A stretch of 64,000 nt of DNA. Source: Gelidibacter algens. GTDB taxonomy: Bacteria > Bacteroidota > Bacteroidia > Flavobacteriales > Flavobacteriaceae. Shown piece after piece: positions 42,797-53,225 of this stretch (position 1 is its first letter; each line of letters starts with the position of its first letter). A program made the position numbers and the translations under genes. Location: the NCBI RefSeq assembly GCF_001678675.1, contig NZ_LZRN01000008.1, positions 87,097 to 151,096 of the forward strand. Direction: 5' to 3'. A model generated the notes under the pieces. The model was not told the DNA's origin. It did not search any database and saw nothing but the letters and a program-made list of their open reading frames with translations.

Positions 42797-43600
42797 ATGT
42801 CTAAAGTTGTATTGATCACAGGCGGTTCTTCAGGAATTGGTAAATCTATTGGCGAATTTTTGACCCATAAGGGATTTGTCGTTTATGGTACCAGCCGAAA
42901 TCCTGAGCGCTATCCCGAAACCAAGTTCAATCTGGTTAAATTAGATGTGTCTGATACAACAACCATAAAGGAAGCCATTGCAACAGTCATCGCGCAAAGC
43001 GGACGCCTAGATGTACTCATCAACAATGCAGGTGCAGGCATCACAGGGCCAATTGAAGAAATTCCTGATGCTGAAATACAGCGCAATTTTGAGACGAATT
43101 TTTTTGGTCCTATTCGCGTCATAAAAGCGGTATTGCCACAAATGCGAGTGCAAAACTCTGGACTCATTATCAATGTCACTTCAATTGCCGGTTACATGGG
43201 TTTGCCTTATAGAGGTGTTTACAGTGCAAGTAAAGGCGCTTTGGAATTGATTACTGAGGCATTTAGAATGGAAATCAAAGATTTTAACATTCATATGACC
43301 AATGTTGCTCCGGGAGATTTCGCTACTAATATTGCAGCAGGACGTTACCATGCTCCAGTTTTGGAACATTCCCCTTACAAAAAACCTTATGGAGATACGC
43401 TGAGCCTGATGGATGCACACGTAAGCGGAGGCAAGGATCCGCAGCTTATGGCGCAAGCTATCTACAAGGTTATTTCTACTGAAAAACCAAACATTCATTA
43501 TAAAGTAGGGGAGTTTATGCAGAAATTCTCCATCGTTTTAAAACGCATTCTACCCGATAAGGTCTATGAGAATATGCTCATGAAGCACTACAAGTTATGA
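42797..43600 (+). CDS. Short-chain dehydrogenase/reductase
   Basis: This is a 267-residue NAD(P)-dependent oxidoreductase of the classical SDR type; the substrate is unknown. The cofactor motif is ITGGSSGIGKSIGEF (about residues 7-21), the NNAGAG motif is at about 76-81, the catalytic serine is in NVTSIAG, and the catalytic Y-x3-K is YSASK (about 145-149). The C-terminus KHYKL is basic. It overlaps the following lipoprotein gene by 4 bp (ATGA), so they are coupled, although no shared function is apparent. Confidence 0.88.
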   Translation: MSKVVLITGGSSGIGKSIGEFLTHKGFVVYGTSRNPERYPETKFNLVKLDVSDTTTIKEAIATVIAQSGRLDVLINNAGAGITGPIEEIPDAEIQRNFETNFFGPIRVIKAVLPQMRVQNSGLIINVTSIAGYMGLPYRGVYSASKGALELITEAFRMEIKDFNIHMTNVAPGDFATNIAAGRYHAPVLEHSPYKKPYGDTLSLMDAHVSGGKDPQLMAQAIYKVISTEKPNIHYKVGEFMQKFSIVLKRILPDKVYENMLMKHYKL

Positions 43601-44004
43601 AAAATTTGTTATTTGTTTTAGCATTTGTATTATGCCTTAGTTGTGAAAATATCTTAGAGTGTATCATTAATAGAAGTCCTGAAATACCTGATACAGCTTT
43701 CGTTGTAGGTAACGTAGACAGCTACTATTACCAAGAGCTAACCTCAGAAATAAAAAATGAACCTCGTGACGAAGCTTATGGCTATAGTTACAGAATTTCT
43801 GGCAATTTACCGGATGGATTGGAAATGTATGCCAATAATAGAACGCTTTCAATTGAAGGAACGCCAAAAACTTCGGGGACTTTTACCTTCACGATTCATC
43901 TTTATGTGGATCCACCGGAATACTATGATGAAGATTCAGGCGAATACGAAGATGCTTTGTGCTCAAGATCTACTTCTAAAAAGTTTAGCATTATAATCAA
44001 TTGA
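43597..44004 (+). CDS. Small lipoprotein with putative Ig-like (He_PIG) domain
   Basis: This 135-residue lipoprotein has the SpII signal MKNLLFVLAFVLCLSCEN, lipidated at C16. The mature part contains one Ig-like domain of the He_PIG type, recognised by SGNLPDGLEMYANNRTLSI and EGTPKTSGTFTFTIHLY, seen in bacterial surface proteins. It overlaps the SDR gene by 4 bp. Four cysteines in total (C14? in the signal, C16, and two in the mature protein) may form a disulfide. Binding partner unknown. Confidence 0.72.
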   Translation: MKNLLFVLAFVLCLSCENILECIINRSPEIPDTAFVVGNVDSYYYQELTSEIKNEPRDEAYGYSYRISGNLPDGLEMYANNRTLSIEGTPKTSGTFTFTIHLYVDPPEYYDEDSGEYEDALCSRSTSKKFSIIIN

Positions 44005-44056
44005 CTATTGTTGATATATTCTGAAAAATTAGTCAATTAAAAGATTCTTAAAGTCG

Positions 44057-44064
44057 TAAATTTG
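44057..44064 (+). promoter_or_regulatory. -7 box of the transaldolase-family gene
   Basis: TAAATTTG matches TAnnTTTG, 59 bp before the ATG at 44124. No -33 element at normal distance was seen. Confidence 0.5.
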
Positions 44065-44123
44065 CGCCAAAATAAAACACAACAGGATTCTCTTTTACAA
44101 GGGAAAGTTAAAACAAGATTTTT

Positions 44124-44777
44124 ATGAAATTTTTTATCGATACCGCTAATTTAGAGCAAATTAAGGAAGCCCAAGACATGGGTATTTTAGATGGTGTAAC
44201 CACCAATCCGTCATTGATGGCCAAAGAAGGCATTACAGGAACGGACAATATCATGAAACATTATGTCAACATTTGCAATTTGGTAGATGGTGATGTGAGT
44301 GCTGAGGTTATTGCTACAGATTTTGATGGCATGGTGAGAGAAGGGGAGGCTTTGGCTGAACTGCACGATCAAATTGTGGTCAAATTACCCATGATTAAAG
44401 ATGGTGTGAAGGCTTGTAAGTATTTTAGCGATAAAGGCATCAAAACCAACATGACTTTGGTGTTTTCAGCAGGTCAGGCTTTATTGGCGGCAAAAGCAGG
44501 CGCTACCTATGTGTCTCCTTTTATTGGTCGTTTGGATGATATTTCTACAGATGGTCTTAACCTTATTGCTGAAATTAGAATGATTTATGATAATTACGGA
44601 TTTGAAACTGAAATTTTAGCGGCTTCAGTGCGCCACACCATGCATGTTATAGATTGTGCAAAATTGGGCGCTGATGTGATGACTGGTCCTTTGAGCTCTA
44701 TTACCGGCTTATTGAACCATCCACTTACTGATATTGGTCTAGAGAAATTCTTGGCAGATTATAAAAAAGGAAACTAA
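44124..44777 (+). CDS. Transaldolase family protein (fructose-6-phosphate aldolase type)
   Basis: This 217-residue enzyme has the short transaldolase/FSA form. Flavobacteria often use this length as transaldolase in the pentose phosphate pathway, so transaldolase and FSA cannot be separated by sequence alone. The opening MKFFIDTANLEQIKEA with the catalytic aspartate, DGVTTNPSLMAKEG, the Schiff-base lysine in IVVKLPMIKDG (about residues 85-95), and YVSPFIGRLDDI are all present. It is a single gene with its own promoter box and a strong terminator. Confidence 0.92.
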   Translation: MKFFIDTANLEQIKEAQDMGILDGVTTNPSLMAKEGITGTDNIMKHYVNICNLVDGDVSAEVIATDFDGMVREGEALAELHDQIVVKLPMIKDGVKACKYFSDKGIKTNMTLVFSAGQALLAAKAGATYVSPFIGRLDDISTDGLNLIAEIRMIYDNYGFETEILAASVRHTMHVIDCAKLGADVMTGPLSSITGLLNHPLTDIGLEKFLADYKKGN

Positions 44778-44801
44778 AATTCCTTAAGAGATAGAGATAT
44801 A

Positions 44802-44830
44802 AAAAAGGCTCCTCATGTGGGAGCCTTTTT
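44802..44830. terminator. Bidirectional terminator between the transaldolase and TlpA-like genes
   Basis: The stem AAAAAGGCTCC / GGAGCCTTTTT around a short loop is flanked by A on the left and T on the right, so it can serve both converging genes. Confidence 0.88.
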
Positions 44831-46258
44831 CTATTGATTTAGTTCTTTTAACTTGTCTTCAAACTTAGTGTGGAACATATTGTAGTAAGAGTCCACAATG
44901 CGCATGTCTTTATCCACAACAATCATTTTATAGACCGTATTGAGCACCAAGGTCTGTTTGGCGGTTATTGGATCTTTAAATTGATATTCGCTATCAGTAG
45001 GAAACTTAAATTCGTCTAAAGTCTTCTTCCAGTATTTCTTATCGTTATCATTAATGTTGATGGCAATAAATTGGATGGTTGGATACTTTTTCTTTAATTC
45101 TCCTATTTTGTAATGACTGTTTTTATAATGAATTTTTAAGTTGGAGGACCAAAAGTAAATGACTGTTGGCTGGGTAATTAACTCACTCAACGCTCGGGTT
45201 TCGTTATTGTAATTGACCAAATCCACCTCAGGCATGATTTTGCCTGGCTTTAATTTTTTGATTGAACTCGCTAATCTTTCAATGTAAACTTTGTCTTCAG
45301 GATTCGTGCTTTTTTGAAGATAGGAAGCAATAATTTCATTGACTGCAGTAGAATCTTCGCACATTGATATAAAATCGCGAGCTGTATTTTTTAGCAGTTT
45401 ATTTTTTATGGTATCGTTTGAAATACGATCGTCCATTAACTTGAGCTTCTCTAAATTGTAAACGATAGAATTTTTATTGAATACAGAATCCTCGGGTGCA
45501 TTGGCGTAAAATTCCTTTAATGCCATATTGTTGAAATGTGAATACAAAAATCTGTTGTAGATAAAGAAATCACTTAATATTCCAATATTGTAATCAATTT
45601 CATTCCGGAAGTCATAGAATTGCGGAGGTAAATTTTTATAATCCTTTAAATTCTTGTAGCCATAATACGCAAAAGGATACATTTCTTTAGTGCTGTAATA
45701 ACTGTAATTGATACTGGTTTCTGCAATTTTATCAAAAAGTTTGGACAATTGCTTTTTATCAGAAAAAACAGAAAGTTCATCCAAGCGTTCTGTGCGGGAA
45801 GAATCAATATGCTGCTCAAATTTTTCTGGCTCCATTTGGGAGATGTTGATGAAATTGCTCTGATCAGCCTCATTTTCGAGGAAAATTTTAATCAGAAAAT
45901 TATTCTTTTTTGCACCAGTACCAGTAAATACCAAAGATTCATCAAAATCATTAGTGTTCAGTCTTAGCATCACACTGTCTTGTGGTTCCAATAGCACCAT
46001 TTGATACTGTCCACCATGAATAAACGTATAGAGTCCTGATTTTAAAGGGTCTAACTTGGTAAAAAACCGATTGTTGTTGTTTAAGAAGAGTGTATCCGAA
46101 TTTTCTGATTGGGAATTGGGAGAGAACAACAGCACATAATCATTGGTAGGATTGATGATCTCCCCTCCAAAGTATGCAAGCCTATCAGCATCATTAGCAT
46201 TTTTTTTGCAACTTAATAGCGTTGACAAAATCATAAATGACATAATGAAAGTTCTCAT
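44831..46258 (-). CDS. TlpA-like lipoprotein lacking the CxxC active site
   Basis: This 475-residue lipoprotein starts at ATG 46258 (MRTFIMSFMILSTLLSCK), because a -7 box at 46296-46303 excludes the frame's first ATG. After an N-terminal beta domain and a long helical middle, residues about 335-475 have the TlpA/thioredoxin layout: PGKIMPEVDLVNYNNE, TVIYFWSSNLKIHYKNS and IQFIAININDNDK. Where active members have WCxxC, this one has WSSNLKIHY, with no cysteine, so it cannot exchange disulfides. It may bind peptide or substrate instead. It is periplasm-facing. Confidence 0.78.
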   Translation of the reverse strand: MRTFIMSFMILSTLLSCKKNANDADRLAYFGGEIINPTNDYVLLFSPNSQSENSDTLFLNNNNRFFTKLDPLKSGLYTFIHGGQYQMVLLEPQDSVMLRLNTNDFDESLVFTGTGAKKNNFLIKIFLENEADQSNFINISQMEPEKFEQHIDSSRTERLDELSVFSDKKQLSKLFDKIAETSINYSYYSTKEMYPFAYYGYKNLKDYKNLPPQFYDFRNEIDYNIGILSDFFIYNRFLYSHFNNMALKEFYANAPEDSVFNKNSIVYNLEKLKLMDDRISNDTIKNKLLKNTARDFISMCEDSTAVNEIIASYLQKSTNPEDKVYIERLASSIKKLKPGKIMPEVDLVNYNNETRALSELITQPTVIYFWSSNLKIHYKNSHYKIGELKKKYPTIQFIAININDNDKKYWKKTLDEFKFPTDSEYQFKDPITAKQTLVLNTVYKMIVVDKDMRIVDSYYNMFHTKFEDKLKELNQ

Positions 46259-46295
46259 AAAGTAGAATATTACTGATTCGGGGTGTGTTGCTAAC

Positions 46296-46303
46296 AAAAA
46301 TAA
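46296..46303 (-). promoter_or_regulatory. -7 box of the TlpA-like lipoprotein gene
   Basis: On the minus strand TATTTTTG matches TAnnTTTG, 37 bp before ATG 46258. It lies inside the longest ORF and so rejects its start at 46318. Confidence 0.6.
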
Positions 46304-46467
46304 AACTTGTTTATCCATGATGTTGTTAATGCGCTGTTAAATGTTTTACAAAGCGTTGTAGTAAACCTGCTAAGCTTTGATAAATACTCATATAGTGCGA
46401 GTTTCAACTGCCTTTTCAAGCAGATTAAATATAGGTCGGTAAGTTTCATAAAATGATAGTATTTTTT

Positions 46468-46475
46468 TACTTTTG
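46468..46475 (+). promoter_or_regulatory. -7 box of the ABC-F gene
   Basis: TACTTTTG matches TAnnTTTG and ends 22 bp before ATG 46498. It lies downstream of an in-frame codon at 46453, which therefore cannot be the start. Confidence 0.65.
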
Positions 46476-46497
46476 CAGCCAATTCAAAACGTATAAA

Positions 46498-48123
46498 ATG
46501 TTATCAGTTTCTAATCTTTCAGTCCAGTTTGGCAAACGGATCCTTTTTGATGAGGTCAGCACGACTTTCAATCAAGGTAATTGCTACGGTATTATTGGCG
46601 CCAATGGTGCAGGGAAGTCGACTTTTTTGAAAATATTAGCTGGAAAGATGGACCCAACCTCTGGGCATGTCCATTTAGAACCAGGCAAACGTATGTCGGT
46701 TTTAGAGCAGGAACACAATATGTATGATGAGCATACTGTTTTGGAGACAATCATCATGGGGAATAAACCCTTATTCAATTTGAAGTCTCAGTTAGATGCG
46801 CTCTATGCAGATTATTCAGATGAAAATGCGGATAAAATTGGAGAGTTGCAGGTACAATTTGAAGAGATGAACGGGTGGAATGCTGACAGTAACGCTGCAG
46901 CAATGCTATCAAATTTGGGTATCAAGGAAGAATACCACTATACCTTGATGAAAGATCTGGATGGAAAACAAAAGGTGCGTGTGCTTTTGGCTCAAGCTTT
47001 ATTTGGAAATCCTGATGTGCTCATTATGGATGAGCCTACCAATGACTTGGATTATGAAACGATTTCTTGGTTGGAAAACTTTTTGGCCAATTATGAAAAT
47101 TGCGTAATTGTAGTGTCTCACGACAGGCACTTTTTAGATTCTGTTTGTACCCATATTTCTGATATTGATTTTGGAAAGATCAACCATTATTCTGGGAACT
47201 ATACATTTTGGTATGAGTCCTCTCAATTGGCTGCAAGACAACGTTCTCAGCAAAACAAAAAAGCCGAAGAGAAAAAGAAGGAACTGGAAGAATTTATTCG
47301 TCGTTTTTCTGCCAACGTTGCGAAGTCTAAACAAGCTACGAGCAGAAAAAAGATGATTGAGAAATTGAACATTTCTGATATTAAACCATCTAGCCGTCGC
47401 TATCCAGCTATCATATTTGAACGAGATAGAGAGGCTGGTGACCAGATATTGAATATTACCGGACTTTCAGCCTCTTTGGAGAGTGAGATCCTTTTTCAAA
47501 ATGTGGATATCAATTTAGCAAAAGGTGATAAGGTAGTAGTCTATTCGAAGGATTCTAGAGCTACAACTGCTTTTTATCAAATTCTTAATGGCAATGAAAA
47601 AGCAGATAAAGGTGAGTACAACTGGGGGATAACTACGGCACAATCTTATTTGCCATTGGATAACAGTGAGTTTTTTGAAAACAAATTAACGCTTGTAGAC
47701 TGGTTACGCCAATGGACATCAACAGAGGAGGAGCGTGAAGAAGTCCATATTCGAGGCTTTTTGGGCAAAATGATCTTTAGTGGGGAAGAAGCGTTAAAAA
47801 CTTCAAATGTATTGTCAGGAGGAGAGAAAGTACGTTGTATGCTCAGTAGGATGATGATGATGAGAGCCAACGTATTGATGCTTGATGAACCAACAAATCA
47901 CTTGGATCTCGAAAGTATTACGGCGTTCAATAACTCCTTATCCAATTTTAAAGGGACGGTACTGTTTACAACTCATGATCATGAGTTTGCACAAACCGTT
48001 GCTAACCGTGTTATCGAGCTAACACCTAGCGGAGCGATTGATCGTTACATGACCTTTGATGAGTATATGGACGATAAGAAAATTAAGGAAATGAGAGATA
48101 AAATGTATGGGGTTACAGCATAA
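46498..48123 (+). CDS. ABC-F family ATPase with one degenerate ATP site
   Basis: This soluble ribosome-associated-type ABC-F protein has 541 residues. Module 1 has Walker A GANGAGKS (34-41) and Walker B VLIMDEPTNDLD (174-185), but a poor signature LDGKQKVR (154-161). A basic PtIM-like linker (about 240-300) follows. Module 2 has no Walker A, with YSKDSRATT (349-357) in its place, but a good signature LSGGEK (439-444) and Walker B VLMLDEPTNHLD. Sites are shared between modules, so one composite ATP site is complete and the other is degenerate on both faces. ABC-F proteins act on ribosomes; the specific role is unknown. Confidence 0.9.
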   Translation: MLSVSNLSVQFGKRILFDEVSTTFNQGNCYGIIGANGAGKSTFLKILAGKMDPTSGHVHLEPGKRMSVLEQEHNMYDEHTVLETIIMGNKPLFNLKSQLDALYADYSDENADKIGELQVQFEEMNGWNADSNAAAMLSNLGIKEEYHYTLMKDLDGKQKVRVLLAQALFGNPDVLIMDEPTNDLDYETISWLENFLANYENCVIVVSHDRHFLDSVCTHISDIDFGKINHYSGNYTFWYESSQLAARQRSQQNKKAEEKKKELEEFIRRFSANVAKSKQATSRKKMIEKLNISDIKPSSRRYPAIIFERDREAGDQILNITGLSASLESEILFQNVDINLAKGDKVVVYSKDSRATTAFYQILNGNEKADKGEYNWGITTAQSYLPLDNSEFFENKLTLVDWLRQWTSTEEEREEVHIRGFLGKMIFSGEEALKTSNVLSGGEKVRCMLSRMMMMRANVLMLDEPTNHLDLESITAFNNSLSNFKGTVLFTTHDHEFAQTVANRVIELTPSGAIDRYMTFDEYMDDKKIKEMRDKMYGVTA

Positions 48124-48147
48124 CCTCTTTTCATATAAAACAAATCA

Positions 48148-48173
48148 CCCTGAATTAATTTCAGGGTTTTTTT
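48148..48173 (+). terminator. Terminator after the ABC-F gene
   Basis: The stem CCCTGAA / TTCAGGG (48148-48154 with 48160-48166) is followed by seven T. Confidence 0.85.
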
Positions 48174-48411
48174 ATGCTTGTAATTCAGATTTTATAGTTT
48201 CTACAATGGGAATGGCCTGTTTCAATTCTTCCTTAGAAACATAAATTTCTTGAAAACCTATAATGGAAGATGCGAAACCTGCCAATCTTCCTGATTCAGA
48301 TTCATCTTTCACGATGGCATTGATCCCAACCCTTTCCAACCGATCCAAAACCATTTGGGCGAATATGAAGTTACCAGAAAAAACTTTTATATAATCGTCA
48401 TCTAACATCAT
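48172..48411 (-). CDS. DUF2007 family protein (putative signal-transducing protein)
   Basis: From ATG 48411 the protein is 79 residues (MMLDDDYIKVFSGNFIFAQ), the usual DUF2007 length. A longer frame begins at 48549 but its 46 extra residues span the -7 box at 48450-48457, so it is rejected. The domain is a small alpha/beta fold with the pattern AQMVLDRLERVGINAIVKDE and FQEIYVSKEELKQA. It is annotated in databases as a putative signal-transducing protein, without demonstrated partners. Confidence 0.85.
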   Translation of the reverse strand: MMLDDDYIKVFSGNFIFAQMVLDRLERVGINAIVKDESESGRLAGFASSIIGFQEIYVSKEELKQAIPIVETIKSELQA

Positions 48412-48449
48412 ATGAAATTTATCAATTGAACATTCTAAAAAGGAAAATA

Positions 48450-48457
48450 CAAAAATA
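48450..48457 (-). promoter_or_regulatory. -7 box of the DUF2007 gene
   Basis: On the minus strand TATTTTTG matches TAnnTTTG, 38 bp before ATG 48411. Confidence 0.6.
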
Positions 48458-48549
48458 TACCATATATCTTGTTGAAATATCTTCAATTTGATACCGCTAT
48501 TAAATAGAAGGCGTATTAAATATAAAAAAAGTAAAATAAAAAAAACCAC

Positions 48550-48567
48550 TACGTCATTAATGACGTA
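48550..48567. promoter_or_regulatory. 18-bp perfect palindrome upstream of the fasciclin gene
   Basis: TACGTCATTAATGACGTA reads the same on both strands. It ends 35 bp before the fasciclin start, where no TAnnTTTG box is present, so it is a candidate operator site for a dimeric regulator. The regulator is not identified. Confidence 0.7.
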
Positions 48568-48602
48568 AATGTCCCCAAATAATAATTTAAAAATTTACAA
48601 TT

Positions 48603-49187
48603 ATGAAAATGACACAATTATTTAGTATGGCCCTTTTAGTAGGTTCAATTTTTATGGGACAATCAGTTTCTGCGCAAGAAAAAATGATGAAGCAAGAAAC
48701 CAAAATGGTAGGAGGTGCCGAGATGTATCCTACTAAGAACATTGTAGAAAACGCGGTAAACTCAAAAGACCATACCACTTTGGTTGCTGCAGTTAAAGCC
48801 GCAGATTTAGTTGATGTGTTGTCTAGCGAAGGACCATTTACAGTGTTTGCACCTACCAATGCGGCTTTTGATAAATTGCCAAAAGGAACGGTTGAAACTT
48901 TAGTTAAGCCAGAGAATAAAGAACAATTACAATCAATTTTAACTTACCACGTTGTTGCGGGTAAAATCCTTGCTCAGGATATTGTAAAATTAATTAAGGA
49001 CAGTAAAGGAAAAGCGTTAATAAAAACTGTTAGTGGAGGAAATCTTACTGCCTGGAGAAAAGGAAAAGATGTGTATGTTACTGATGAAAATGGCAACTCA
49101 GCTAAAGTGACCATTGCTGATGTTAATCAATCTAACGGGGTAATTCATGTTATTGACGCAGTACTTTTACCAGGTATGTCGAAATAA
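48603..49187 (+). CDS. Secreted fasciclin-domain protein
   Basis: This 194-residue protein has a signal peptide (MKMTQLFSMALLVGSIFMGQ, cleaved near ASAQ-like VSAQ) and one fasciclin (FAS1) domain, an adhesion-type fold. FAS1 landmarks are FTVFAPTNAAFDKLP (about residues 79-93) and the H2-type NGVIHVIDAVLLP at the end. The domain covers nearly the whole mature protein. The gene stands alone, with an 18-bp palindrome and no standard -7 box upstream, suggesting regulated expression. A FAS1 protein next to katG fits a stress or surface role, but the link is inference. Confidence 0.88.
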   Translation: MKMTQLFSMALLVGSIFMGQSVSAQEKMMKQETKMVGGAEMYPTKNIVENAVNSKDHTTLVAAVKAADLVDVLSSEGPFTVFAPTNAAFDKLPKGTVETLVKPENKEQLQSILTYHVVAGKILAQDIVKLIKDSKGKALIKTVSGGNLTAWRKGKDVYVTDENGNSAKVTIADVNQSNGVIHVIDAVLLPGMSK

Positions 49188-49209
49188 ATCGTTCTCAAGT
49201 TAGAAAAAG

Positions 49210-49246
49210 AAACCCCATCAGCATAAAAATTGTTGATGGGGTTTTT
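49210..49246 (+). terminator. Terminator after the fasciclin gene
   Basis: The stem AAACCCCATCA / TGATGGGGTTT (49210-49220 with 49234-49244) is followed by T. Confidence 0.88.
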
Positions 49247-49382
49247 GCATGCGATTTATATTAAAATCAATAGTTTAATAAATTCGCTCAATTAATGCAT
49301 AATTTATAAGAATATATATTTAATGCTATTTATTGAGTAATTTGTAAATTAGTTTTTTGAGAATTTAATAAAAATCAAATAA

Positions 49383-51647
<2,265 letters not shown>

Positions 51648-51752
51648 ATCGAAAAATAAAGGAAAAAAAGAAGGAATCTCAAAACCAAAACAAGTCCTTG
51701 AGAATTGGTATTTGAGATATGTTCTCCCGCAGTAGTCCAAATGTAAAACAGA

Positions 51753-51792
51753 AAAAGAGGCTATTTCATGAGTTATGAGATAGCCTCTTTTT
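51753..51792. terminator. Bidirectional terminator after katG and the T9SS-domain gene
   Basis: A long stem beginning AAAAGAGGCTATTTCAT pairs with 51775-51791, with a G-U pair, and is flanked by A and T runs. Confidence 0.88.
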
Positions 51793-51809
51793 AAATATTA
51801 TAACATGAC

Positions 51810-52499
51810 TTACTGCTTAATTAATTTTTTAATAAATGTGCTTTCGTCTCCAAATAATTTCACGAAATACAAGCCATCTGTCAAATAGGAAATGTTGATA
51901 GCATTCTTTACGCTTGATTCTTTCAATATCAGCTTACCGCTTATATCATAAATTTCAAGTCTCAAGATCTTGTTTTCAGAATCAGACAATGATACGTAAT
52001 CATGTGCCGGATTTGGTGATAATTGAATGTTTGCACTTAAATTATTATCAGCAAATGATAACGTGGTGTCTTGAACATCTCCAATAAGTACGGCATTGGA
52101 TGCCGTTAAGTTACCTTCGCAACCACCATCAGTAATATTTACTTCTTCAACCCAAGTTCCTAATGTCAAACTAGGAGGGTTGGGCGTTGATGGATTGGTG
52201 TTTGTAAATATTAAATACGGGTCGATAAAGTCACCATTGCCACTATCAGCTGTAAATTCCCACTGATTATTACTTTCGCTCCAGTAAATTCGGAATTCGC
52301 ATGTTCCCAATCCCCCACAGCTTTGATCACCATTGATAGGCGTGGTTTCAAAGATGTTTCTTCCTGTTGCGTCCGAACCTATATTGGTAAAGGTGAAATT
52401 TTGATTTTCAAACCATGGATGACATCCATTAAAAGTTATTTGAGAATAGCCGAGATAAGAAAGCAACAAAAATGTCAGTACTACGTATTTTTTTTTCAT
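51810..52499 (-). CDS. Secreted protein with type IX secretion (por) C-terminal domain
   Basis: This 229-residue protein has a signal peptide (MKKKYVVLTFLLLSYLGYSQ). Residues about 150-229 form a T9SS type A C-terminal sorting domain: IQLSPNPAHDYVSLS, LRLEIYDISGKLILKES and the closing DGLYFVKLFGDESTFIKKLI. It is therefore moved across the outer membrane by the type IX machinery. The passenger part (about 20-145) is small, beta-rich and Cys-containing (GCHPWFENQ, SCGGLGTCEF), with no enzyme motif. The neighbouring tail-collar protein is also secreted. Confidence 0.85.
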   Translation of the reverse strand: MKKKYVVLTFLLLSYLGYSQITFNGCHPWFENQNFTFTNIGSDATGRNIFETTPINGDQSCGGLGTCEFRIYWSESNNQWEFTADSGNGDFIDPYLIFTNTNPSTPNPPSLTLGTWVEEVNITDGGCEGNLTASNAVLIGDVQDTTLSFADNNLSANIQLSPNPAHDYVSLSDSENKILRLEIYDISGKLILKESSVKNAINISYLTDGLYFVKLFGDESTFIKKLIKQ

Positions 52500-52536
52500 T
52501 TGGTTAAGTTTTAATATGGGTACTTTGGGGTTTTAA

Positions 52537-53121
52537 TTATTGTCTAGATGGATATATGCCTTGTATTGCAATGATATATGTAACAGTTTGAAAAGGTTGC
52601 ATATTATTTATGGGTTCATTGCTGCCCGTGCTCCCTATCATTCCAGCATTCATGGCTGTTGCTGTGCCATTTGAGGCGTACTCTTTATCTAGCAACTTAG
52701 TATTTGCAGGATAATTATTTGTAGGAGAATCACTATTTCCTTCTTCAACAACGCCATTAACTTGATGATTGTGAGAGGGTAAATTAGCCACCGTTAGATT
52801 AGTGGTTGCACTTCCTCCTTTTTCACCTATTTCGTAAGCAGGTAAACCTGGACCTGTACCATTATGCATTGGTACGCGACCTCTCAGGTCTGGTAGAGCA
52901 AAAGTTGTATGGCCATCACCGCCATATATCGTGCCCAGTATCGAAAATAGAGCTGAGTTTTGTGAGATTTGTAATAATTGTCCATCACATTTTGCCCAGC
53001 CTACTGGTGCATAAGTCCCTCCGAACATTCTTATTTCTCCGATGAAAGCTTCTTGTGCGTTAGCTGTAGAACAAAGGCTCAAGCAAAAAAATAAAGATAA
53101 AATTGTAAATGTTTTTTTCAT
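52537..53121 (-). CDS. Secreted phage tail collar domain protein
   Basis: This 194-residue protein combines a signal peptide (MKKTFTILSLFFCLSLCSTA) with a tail-collar domain of the microcystin-dependent (MdpB-like) type: EIRMFGGTYAPVGWAKCDGQ, LFSILGTIYGGDGHTTFALP and DLRGRVPMHNGTGPG. The rest (about 105-194) is Gly/Asn-rich with SHNHQVNG and an aromatic end. Such chromosomal proteins occur in many flavobacteria and are not phage remnants; no other phage gene is near. Function unknown, probably surface-related. Confidence 0.82.
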   Translation of the reverse strand: MKKTFTILSLFFCLSLCSTANAQEAFIGEIRMFGGTYAPVGWAKCDGQLLQISQNSALFSILGTIYGGDGHTTFALPDLRGRVPMHNGTGPGLPAYEIGEKGGSATTNLTVANLPSHNHQVNGVVEEGNSDSPTNNYPANTKLLDKEYASNGTATAMNAGMIGSTGSNEPINNMQPFQTVTYIIAIQGIYPSRQ

Positions 53122-53181
53122 TATAAGTAGGTTTTTAGATTATAGGGGATGAATATAGATATAAATTTCAAAGTTTAAAAC

Positions 53182-53206
53182 AAAAAAAAAGTGCCGAAGC
53201 ACTTTT
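53182..53206 (-). terminator. Terminator after the DUF6952 gene
   Basis: On the minus strand the stem AAAAGTGC / GCACTTTT with a 4-nt loop is followed by nine T. Confidence 0.85.
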
Positions 53207-53225
53207 CTGTTTTAAAACTATATTG

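Noticed and set aside
46453..46497. Longer N-terminus of the ABC-F protein
   Set aside because: The -7 box at 46468-46475 lies within it, and the family begins at MLSVSNLSVQFG.
48412..48549. Longer N-terminus of the DUF2007 protein
   Set aside because: The extra residues have no homology pattern and span the gene's own -7 box.
52537..53121. Prophage remnant
   Set aside because: Only one tail-collar domain is present, it has a signal peptide, and the flanking genes are cellular. No integrase, capsid or terminase is seen.
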